A DNA stretch of 23,418 bases from NCBI GenBank assembly GCA_030560485.1, contig JAKTTS010000233.1, forward strand, positions 1-23,418. The letters run 5' to 3'. This document shows, one piece after another, positions 1-6,893 of the stretch. The notes beneath the pieces were generated by a model, which did no database searches, was not told the origin of the DNA, and saw only the letters and a list, made by a program, of their open reading frames with translations. Position 1 is the first letter of the stretch. Each line of letters begins with the position of its first letter. This DNA comes from Ascoidea tarda (nom. inval.). Lineage: Eukaryota; Ascomycota; Saccharomycetes; Ascoideales; Ascoideaceae. The translations under genes were made by a program, and so were the position numbers.

Positions 1-144
1 AATAAAAATAACAATAACATAATAATAACTATTCAATTCAATGAAATTTAAAAAATCACCTTTTATTTTACTAATATCTACAAATCGTCTACCTCGTTCA
101 ATTTTTTACTCATCTTAAACCATTATTTTATATTTATCTGAAAA

Positions 145-3100
145 ATGAATTCATTTTTGTTTTTTGGTTTTCTTATTATATATATAAACCTTTCAATATT
201 TATCTCCTGCTTTTCAATAATATCTCATAACAATAATAACAATGATAAAAATAATTACCAGATATCGATAAATAAACATACTAACCCCAACCTTAACATC
301 AACCCTAATAACGATATAATCAATAACAATGACATCAATGAAATCAATGATAACCTTTTATTCCAAAACAATAGAGCTATAAATGACTTGGATATAACAA
401 ATCTAATCATAATATCTCAAATAGATGGCTCTTTATCTGGTTTAAACAGAGAAACTGGCGAAATCATTTGGAATCTCAACTCAAATCTAACCTCAAACAT
501 TTCTTCATCAACCATCATAAACACCAACAACAACTTGAATATCAATACAAAAACCAACAACGACAATGACAACAACAATTTATACACAAACTCATATCTA
601 TTTGATATCGATAACGATAACGATAACGATAAAGATGATATCCTTTGGTTGGTGGAACCTCACAACGACGGCGCTTTATTCTTCTTTGATAAAAACACTG
701 GTCTATCAAAACTAAAAATATCAATCAACGACTTAATCCTAAACTCTCCATTCTCCCTATCAAACAACAACATCTTCACTGGTTCAAGAAAGTCCTCTTT
801 AATCTCAATCAACCCAATCAATGGCAAAATACTAAACACCTTTGGTAATAACCCCCTAGACCAATCCTTCATCAACACTTGCAACAAAAACAATTTCAAT
901 TTCAACACTCTAAACTCAATCAACAGCAACAACGACAACAACGAAAACAACAACCACAACAAAAATAATAACGACGATGATATCCCCATTATCAATATAG
1001 GAAAAACTGACTACCATCTAACTATAACCTCAATCAACAACCAAAACAACAAAACAAACAAAGTCATAGACATTCACTTTACAAAATTTGGTGAAGACAA
1101 CATCAACCAAGATTTAACTCTTCAAAATAGGAAAAAATCAGTTGATGGAATCCTAATCTTTCCTTTTGACAAAAACTCTCTATTATCCTTAGACTCATCT
1201 CTGTCAACTCCCAAATGGATAACCAACCTTGATTCTCCAGCAATTGATGTTTTTGACATCTTCAAAGATGACACAACTAACCAATACCTATTAGTCTCTC
1301 ACCCAATCAACCCAATTCACTTTAAAAACAATAAAATTAACCCAAATCATCACCAGCAAAATAACCACCACATTAACAACAACAGCGATAACAAAATCGA
1401 TACTGAAAACGAAAAAGTCTACATCGGACTAATTAACAATCATTCCTGGTTTGCAATGTCTGAATCAAATTATCCTGCTCTAGTTAACAGTGCTCCCTTA
1501 TCTGAATACTACAAATTCAAATCCTCAAACCCTTTGAATAAACCCTTTAACTTTTCTTTAAATTCAATCATAGGCGTTCATAAACAGCTATCTCATTCCC
1601 ACAATCAATTTTCTATTCAAAATCCTTCTTCGAGTTCTTACCCATCTTTATCCTCCGATTTGCCCCTATTATTAAATAACAAAATCTCCTCCCCTGTTGA
1701 ATCTTCAAGTCCAAATATTCCCCAAATAACTGACAGTTTCCTCATCGATTCAGATCAGGATCAGGATCAGGATCAGGATCAAGAGCAATCTCACAATCAT
1801 GACTTGAATCAAAATCAAAATTCAAACTTGAATTTAAACTATCACAAATTTTTACCCTTTCCTTCTAGAAGTATACTAGCTATTGATCCACCAAATCCAA
1901 ACATGAATCCTAATTCAAGAAATTATCAAAGCCATAAATACTTTAACCCTTACTCCAATAACTTGAATCAATATCACAATCAATACTCCAACCAATATCA
2001 TAATTATAACCAAAATCAAAATCAAAATAATGAATTAGAACAATCTCAAAACTCCCTCTTTCAAGCTATGGGTCTTATCTTTTGGAGGCTTGTCGAAAAT
2101 TTTCTTTTCATGTCTGTCGTATTTACAATCGCCTTTGTTTTGTCAAAATTACATATAATTCCACCATTAACCCAAATAGTCTATAAATTTGGCTTTTTAA
2201 GAAGAACTCATCATGCTGTAGAGTTTGTAGAAAAAGTTTTCGCTGAAACTGATATTGATATTGATATCACAAATGGTTATGAATCAATTACAGAGGGTCT
2301 TTTGCAAGGAACTTTAAATAAAAAATTCAAAAATCATCAAGGTCTAAAGGATTTACAAGATTTAATTGACTCAACTGAATTTGAAAAATCAAAAGAAACC
2401 TCTGAATTTTCACAAAAAAAAGATAAAGAAACTCAACAAAATCAAGATCTAAAATTGGAAAAAATCAATTCATTAAACCAAACCTTAAATGAAAATTCAA
2501 ATCAAATTCAAAAATCGAATGATTTTGAACAAGAAAATTTTGAACTGTCTAATAAACTTGAACCTCAAGAACACTCAGTGCCAGACCCAAAATTTAGCCA
2601 AAGAATTGAAGATGAAAAAATCAACAAATTGAATGAACCTATCTCATCTCCAATTGAACTTAATGATCATGATATTAAAAAAACCTCTATTGAAGCAAAT
2701 AAAGATACAACCTCCGAAAAAGATATAACCTCTGATGAAAACATCCCTCAAGAATCTGCATCAACAATTAAAAAAGCAGATGAATCTGTTGAAAATTTAA
2801 ATGAAATAAAACATGAAATGAAAATTGATCAAAAAAAACACAATTTAACTCTTGATACAACGATACAGGAAAATGATCATAATAGTGAATTTATTTCCCC
2901 AACCTCTCCTCAACCAGAAATTATAAAATCCAAAACCTCTAAAACTGTCAGAATTGAAGAGCCCGTAACAGAAAATAAGGAAATAGTAAAAACGCCTAAA
3001 AGAAGAAAAAGAGGTAGTCGTGGTGGCCGAAGAAATAAAAAGAATAACAACAATAATAACAATAATAATCTAAGTGCCACTTCACCTGTCACTAATATTG

Positions 3101-4374
3101 ATCTAAATGGTTCAATTACATTTCTCAATCCCGAAAATTCTATAAACACTGCAAATATCAAAAATGGAAACATCCAAGTACTAAATGATCAAGCTAGAGA
3201 ATCTACCCCATCTATACAAAAGAGTAACTTGACTATATCTGATGAAATTCTTGGTTATGGTTCACATGGAACTGTTGTCTATAGAGGAACTTTTGAGAAT
3301 AGACCTGTGGCAGTTAAAAGAATGTTACTTGATTTTTATGATGTTGCTAATCATGAAATATCTCTCTTACAAGAAAGTGATGATCATCCAAATGTGATAC
3401 GATATTTTTGTTCAGAACAATCAGATAGATTTTTATATATTGCTTTGGAATTGTGTTTAGCAAATTTAGAAGATATAATTGATAAAAAGAAAGAATTATT
3501 TGATGATCCTCAAAATATTTTATTTCAAATGGCTAGCGGTTTGAACCATCTTCATAAATTGAATATTGTTCACAGAGATATTAAACCTCAGAACATATTA
3601 GTAACAAACTCAAAAACAAATCCCAACGGTTATAGAGTGTTGATATCTGATTTTGGGCTTTGTAAAAAATTAGAACCAGATCAATCATCATTCAGAGGAA
3701 CAACAGCTGCTTCAGGAACATCCGGCTGGCGAGCTCCTGAATTGTTGACAGAAAATAACCAGCTAAGGCTTAATAAAGGTGTTGATATATTTTCACTTGG
3801 GTTGGTTTTTTATTTCGTTTTGGCAAGTGGTAAACATCCATTTGGAGACAGATATTCAAGAGAATCGAATATATTAAGAAATAATTATGAATTAGATGAT
3901 ATAGAATTGTATGAAGCAAGAAATTTGATTGAAAGTATGCTTAATTCAAATGCTAAAGAACGACCAACTTCTCCAATGATATTGAAACACCCATATTTTT
4001 GGACCAATGAACGAAAAATCGAATTTTTATTAAAAGTTTCAGATAAATTGAATATTCTTGATAGAGATTCATTTGTGATTTTAAGTTTTGAGAAAATTTC
4101 CAAAAAGGTATTTAAAAATGATTGGAAACATTACTTTAATCCTGCATTTTTTGAAAATCTCAACTCTTTTAGGAGGTATGATAGTACCAAATTACTAGAC
4201 TTATTAAGAGTTTTTAGAAATAAGTATCACCATATTCATGAAATTCCTTCTGAATTTAATATAACTGAAGGAAGTTATTATCCGTTCTTTAGTAATCTAT
4301 TTCCTACTTTGTTGATCACTGTTTATCAATTTATTGGAAACAAAATGAAAAATGAATTTGAGTCATTTTTATAA
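145..4374 (+). CDS. IRE1: Ire1, ER-stress sensor kinase and endoribonuclease
   Basis: Type I ER membrane protein that senses unfolded protein in the lumen and, in yeasts, cleaves HAC1-type mRNA. Seen in order: a hydrophobic signal sequence (residues 1-24); a luminal domain with a PQQ-like repeat near 94 (DGSLSGLNRETGEIIWNL) and a conserved block near 427 (YIGLINNHSWFAMSESNYP); a membrane segment at about 643-670; a long charged linker with RRKRGSRGGRR at 953-963; a kinase domain from about 1032 with ATP-binding K1058, HRDIKPQN from 1143 and DFG at 1169-1171; and a C-terminal KEN/RNase domain (about 1292-1409) with R1358, N1359 and H1363, matching yeast catalytic R1056, N1057 and H1061. At 1409 residues it exceeds the S. 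cerevisiae protein (1115), mainly through Asn-rich luminal inserts, a DQ repeat near 535-545 and a longer linker. The start is the first ATG and opens the signal sequence. It is convergent with LRP1. Confidence 0.97.
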   Translation: MNSFLFFGFLIIYINLSIFISCFSIISHNNNNNDKNNYQISINKHTNPNLNINPNNDIINNNDINEINDNLLFQNNRAINDLDITNLIIISQIDGSLSGLNRETGEIIWNLNSNLTSNISSSTIINTNNNLNINTKTNNDNDNNNLYTNSYLFDIDNDNDNDKDDILWLVEPHNDGALFFFDKNTGLSKLKISINDLILNSPFSLSNNNIFTGSRKSSLISINPINGKILNTFGNNPLDQSFINTCNKNNFNFNTLNSINSNNDNNENNNHNKNNNDDDIPIINIGKTDYHLTITSINNQNNKTNKVIDIHFTKFGEDNINQDLTLQNRKKSVDGILIFPFDKNSLLSLDSSLSTPKWITNLDSPAIDVFDIFKDDTTNQYLLVSHPINPIHFKNNKINPNHHQQNNHHINNNSDNKIDTENEKVYIGLINNHSWFAMSESNYPALVNSAPLSEYYKFKSSNPLNKPFNFSLNSIIGVHKQLSHSHNQFSIQNPSSSSYPSLSSDLPLLLNNKISSPVESSSPNIPQITDSFLIDSDQDQDQDQDQEQSHNHDLNQNQNSNLNLNYHKFLPFPSRSILAIDPPNPNMNPNSRNYQSHKYFNPYSNNLNQYHNQYSNQYHNYNQNQNQNNELEQSQNSLFQAMGLIFWRLVENFLFMSVVFTIAFVLSKLHIIPPLTQIVYKFGFLRRTHHAVEFVEKVFAETDIDIDITNGYESITEGLLQGTLNKKFKNHQGLKDLQDLIDSTEFEKSKETSEFSQKKDKETQQNQDLKLEKINSLNQTLNENSNQIQKSNDFEQENFELSNKLEPQEHSVPDPKFSQRIEDEKINKLNEPISSPIELNDHDIKKTSIEANKDTTSEKDITSDENIPQESASTIKKADESVENLNEIKHEMKIDQKKHNLTLDTTIQENDHNSEFISPTSPQPEIIKSKTSKTVRIEEPVTENKEIVKTPKRRKRGSRGGRRNKKNNNNNNNNNLSATSPVTNIDLNGSITFLNPENSINTANIKNGNIQVLNDQARESTPSIQKSNLTISDEILGYGSHGTVVYRGTFENRPVAVKRMLLDFYDVANHEISLLQESDDHPNVIRYFCSEQSDRFLYIALELCLANLEDIIDKKKELFDDPQNILFQMASGLNHLHKLNIVHRDIKPQNILVTNSKTNPNGYRVLISDFGLCKKLEPDQSSFRGTTAASGTSGWRAPELLTENNQLRLNKGVDIFSLGLVFYFVLASGKHPFGDRYSRESNILRNNYELDDIELYEARNLIESMLNSNAKERPTSPMILKHPYFWTNERKIEFLLKVSDKLNILDRDSFVILSFEKISKKVFKNDWKHYFNPAFFENLNSFRRYDSTKLLDLLRVFRNKYHHIHEIPSEFNITEGSYYPFFSNLFPTLLITVYQFIGNKMKNEFESFL

Positions 4375-5012
4375 TCAAAAAATAAAAAAGCTGAAAATTG
4401 TTTTTTTTTCAATTATACCATTTTTTTACTTTTTTAACTACTTCATTTTATGTTATTTTATGTTATTTTATTATTTTCAATTCATTTTATTTTATTTTAT
4501 TTTATTTTATTTTATTTATTTTCATTTATTATGAAATTAGTTTTATAAACTTATTGCATACTATATTTCATTCAGTCTTTCATTTTCGTTTTATTTTTGA
4601 GATTTTATTTTATTTCTTCTCTTTGTTTACTTTTCAAATTATATGATACCTACATTGGAGAAATTTATTTTTATTTTTGATCTTTTATTTTCTTATTATA
4701 TTCAAATTATATTATTTTGAATCTTTTTTTTAACTTCATATTTTTTATTGTTAAAAAAAAGGAAAAACAAATGAACGAACAAAAAAAAAAAAAACAGTTA
4801 GGGAAACTTTTAAATTTATGGGATTTATTTTATTTAAGTTAATTTTTACAAAAATATATTATTACATGTCAAACAAAAAAATACAGCAAAACAAACCAAA
4901 ACTTAAAAAACATTAAATAAAATATGGATTTAATTCATAGTATATAACTTTTATTGATTCAATTAATGAAACAATTAATTTTTTTTCTATATTAAAATTC
5001 AACGTGAATATT
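4375..5012. other. Convergent intergenic region IRE1/LRP1
   Basis: About 640 very AT-rich bases between the stop of IRE1 and the end of the readable LRP1 tail. I see T-rich and A-rich runs and a pentanucleotide repeat near its left end. The small ORFs here come from T-rich, low-complexity sequence and I do not support them. It probably holds the 3' ends of both convergent transcripts. Confidence 0.7.
4484..4519. repeat. (ATTTT)n microsatellite
   Basis: About seven copies of a five-base ATTTT unit, inside a wider T-rich stretch just downstream of IRE1. It is a simple-sequence repeat and is probably length-variable. Confidence 0.85.
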
Positions 5013-5261
5013 TCAGGATTTTGTAAACGATTTCTGTTTTTTCGATTTCTTTTTTGTTATTTTTGCATTACTAATTTGAGCTGAACTTGAAGAAATTTTT
5101 TCCTTCAGGTTTTTTGAATCGTTCAGAGTCTTAGATTTTGTTTTTGTTTTTGGTTTAGATTTCGACTTTGATTTTGGTTTTGATTTTTGATTTGAATCAC
5201 CTTTTGAAATAGCAGTTTGAGAGTTTTTAATGAAATTATTATCTTTTTTATCTTTATCTTT
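5013..5261 (-). pseudogene. LRP1: Separated Lys-rich C-terminal tail of LRP1
   Basis: Directly after the TAA that ends the LRP1 frame, 82 more codons stay open in the same phase and end in TGA at 5015-5013. They begin KDKDKKDNN, contain SKPKSKSKSKPKTKTKSK and end KKKSKKQKSFTKS, with the character and position of the basic tail of yeast Lrp1 (which ends KVGKKKGGKK). There is no in-frame ATG of its own. It is most likely the tail of the same protein, lost to or separated by one stop codon. Confidence 0.7.
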
Positions 5262-5684
5262 TTATCTATTTTGATTTTTATCAAAATTGGATGAACTTAT
5301 AGCAGTGTTGTTTGTTAAAATTGAGGATAAGAAATCTTTAGCTTTATTAACATTTTGAGGATTAGTTGAAGATAATGATTTTGAGTATTTGTTGTATCTA
5401 GAGATGTACGATTGAATTCTTTCTAGATCCTGGTTAATTTTATGATTTTTAGTGTTGATGCCTAAAATCTTTAAATAGTTTAAGATCAAATCAATAAGGA
5501 TTAAGTAATAATCATTTGAAAATTTAGCAGATTGCAAGAAAACTGAACTGGTATTTGAGATTTCATTGTTATTCTTGAAACTATTCAATCTTTCATTAAA
5601 TGATTTGGATGTCAATTTATCAACGTTGAGGGATAAATCGCTGATTGATTTGTCGACCTCCTTTAGTACAGTGGTTATATCCAT
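5262..5684 (-). CDS. LRP1: Lrp1/Rrp47 (C1D family), nuclear exosome cofactor
   Basis: In yeast this C1D/Sas10-family protein partners with Rrp6 and helps the nuclear exosome process snoRNA, rRNA and unstable RNAs. The 140 residues from the ATG at 5684 follow S. cerevisiae Lrp1 along its length: an MDI start (Lrp1 has MEDI), then VDKLTSKSFNERL, LNYLKILGI, ERIQSYISRYNKYSKS and NVNKAKDFLSSIL. An in-frame ATG at 5732 would add 16 residues; I prefer 5684 because it aligns with the Lrp1 start. The frame ends in TAA at 5264-5262, exactly where the family's Lys-rich RNA-binding tail should begin, and the same frame then stays open and Lys-rich down to 5013. The gene is thus either truncated, carries a nonsense allele, or contains a base error. 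I see no good 5' splice site that would remove the stop. Confidence 0.85.
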   Translation of the reverse strand: MDITTVLKEVDKSISDLSLNVDKLTSKSFNERLNSFKNNNEISNTSSVFLQSAKFSNDYYLILIDLILNYLKILGINTKNHKINQDLERIQSYISRYNKYSKSLSSTNPQNVNKAKDFLSSILTNNTAISSSNFDKNQNR

Positions 5685-5732
5685 ATTCAACAGCCTTGTG
5701 TTGAATAAAATTGGTAAAAAATGCGATGACAT

Positions 5733-6015
5733 CAAAGATCAAAAAAACTTCTTCGGTTTTCAAAGTGTTACCCTACATTTCTGAATTGGGAAATAGCCGA
5801 AAAATTAATTGTAATTTAAAACTATTAAAGAAAAACAGTACTAAGATAAAAAAATGACCAAAACTAAAGGCAAGCTTCTAAAACCAAATAGAGAGTAGTC
5901 ATCAAGGTAGGACAACAATAAAAAACAAGAAACAGGGAATATAAAGAAGACATTATAGCAGCAATCACAACCAAATTGAAAACAAATAGACCAGACTGAC
6001 CTGAACAGAATCCAA
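5733..6015. other. Intergenic region between the CaaX gene and LRP1
   Basis: About 280 bases between two minus-strand genes. It should hold the 3' end of the CaaX transcript and the promoter of LRP1. I recognise no clear TATA box, RNA gene or conserved element. Confidence 0.5.
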
Positions 6016-6243
6016 TTAGGTAATGATACAGCAACGAGAGTCATTCCCTTGGGGACTGTTGTACTTTTTGGATGAATTGTTGCTTTTACGTCGGCCGGAA
6101 TAACTGCTGTAGCCACCGCCGTAGCCACCGCCACCATAACCACCGCTATAACCACCGCCGCTATAACCACCGCCACAGCCGCCGCCGCCGCCGCCGCCGC
6201 AGTCGCCGCCGCCGCCACCGCCGCCGCCGTCACCACCACACAT
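6016..6243 (-). CDS. Small glycine-rich protein with CaaX prenylation motif
   Basis: A 75-residue protein I cannot assign to a known gene. Residues 3-44 are almost all Gly, with Cys at 2, 15 and 23 and then GGGYSGG-type repeats. A short basic, polar segment follows (RRK at 51-53, KK at 59-60), and the protein ends CCIIT. The last four residues, CIIT, are a farnesyl-type CaaX box, and CCII is also how yeast Ras2 ends (CCIIS). By that analogy C72 would be farnesylated and C71 palmitoylated, next to a polybasic patch, giving a peripheral membrane protein. The frame looks selected: every Gly codon in the tract is GGC or GGT, so the variable base falls at the third position. A longer 159-codon frame overlaps it but gives only Ala/Val runs. 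A TATA-like element lies about 55 bases upstream. Confidence 0.68.
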   Translation of the reverse strand: MCGGDGGGGGGGGDCGGGGGGGCGGGYSGGGYSGGYGGGGYGGGYSSYSGRRKSNNSSKKYNSPQGNDSRCCIIT

Positions 6244-6296
6244 GTTGAGAGAGGAAAATCTTGGAAAATGAAAAAAGGGAAAAAAGCTGGAGAAAG

Positions 6297-6302
6297 CTTA
6301 TA
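6297..6302 (-). promoter_or_regulatory. Candidate TATA element of the CaaX gene
   Basis: Minus strand reads CGTATAAGC about 55 bases before the CaaX-protein ATG, a plausible TATA distance for a short yeast leader. This rests on position and sequence only. Confidence 0.35.
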
Positions 6303-6427
6303 CGATAAGTTGAAGTGCAAACGTTGAGTTGAAAAACCGAGTTGAAAGCAATTAAAATTGGCAGCACCAAAGCTACAATTGAATGAGTGTAGCTGATTTG
6401 TTTTTTTATCGAAGCAAAATCAAAGCC

Positions 6428-6541
6428 ATGGGAAACGCATTTATCGAGTATTTATATTCCAAGTCTCCAGAGTATAATGCAAATTTATGGATACAGCTAA
6501 AAGAAGAGTGCTTAACCTACTACATGAAGAAGAATTATTAA
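6428..6541 (+). CDS. 37-residue ORF upstream of ArgRS, unassigned
   Basis: An ATG-to-TAA frame of 37 codons beginning MGNAFIEYLYSKSPEYNANL and ending YYMKKNY. Its composition is mixed, unlike the low-complexity spurious frames nearby, and Gly at position 2 could in principle accept myristate. I do not recognise it. It may be a real small protein, the first exon of a spliced gene (I see no good 5' splice site), an upstream ORF in a long ArgRS leader, or chance. Without a homologue it stays tentative. Confidence 0.25.
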   Translation: MGNAFIEYLYSKSPEYNANLWIQLKEECLTYYMKKNY

Positions 6542-6793
6542 TCATTACCGTTGAGATGGGCAGTGACCAGAGCTGACGGCGATCTTCACCTAGTCGTAAT
6601 GATATAATTGGTGTTGGAATAGAAAAAGAAAAAGATCATCACTCCTCAACAGAACAATCCACATCCACCATATTTTGTTACAGAGGGCTATGAAGAGAGC
6701 TAGAAGAGTTGCTCAGAGATCAAAACACACAAAGTTTTGGAGGGTGCTGAGACGTTTTTGTGGAACTGAGCGGAGCCAACCGTGCGGAAAAGA

Positions 6794-6803
6794 TGCACGT
6801 GCA
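6794..6803. promoter_or_regulatory. Palindromic E-box (Cbf1-type)
   Basis: The ten bases TGCACGTGCA form a perfect palindrome around CACGTG, the binding core of yeast Cbf1 and other bHLH factors. It sits about 90 bases before the ArgRS ATG, a usual promoter position. Confidence 0.45.
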
Positions 6804-6893
6804 CATTAAGCTTTTGGGTTTGAATATTTTTGTCTGCTGAATTTTTCAGTGTGAGTAATTCCAACTCTTGCAAGTGCTCCTCTGAACAGTTAA

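Larger units (their letters stand above)
6244..6893. other. Divergent intergenic region, CaaX gene / ArgRS gene
   Basis: About 650 bases of divergent promoter, less AT-rich than most spacers here. It holds a TATA-like element for the minus-strand gene, a 37-codon plus-strand ORF and a perfect palindromic E-box about 90 bases before the ArgRS ATG. I looked for tRNA box sequences and snoRNA C/D boxes and saw no convincing ones. Confidence 0.6.

Noticed and set aside
4352-4646. Two small Phe/Tyr-rich frames after IRE1
   Set aside because: They are translations of T-rich 3' flanking sequence and an ATTTT repeat, with no real composition.
5100-5264. A small intron explaining the LRP1 stop
   Set aside because: The stretch around the stop has no GTATGT-like donor and no TACTAAC-like branch point, and both sides are already in the same phase.
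5841-6320. 159-codon minus-strand frame of Ala/Val runs overlapping the CaaX gene
   Set aside because: It is the glycine tract read in another phase; the synonymous variation (GGC/GGT) fits the glycine frame, and the rest has no recognisable domain.
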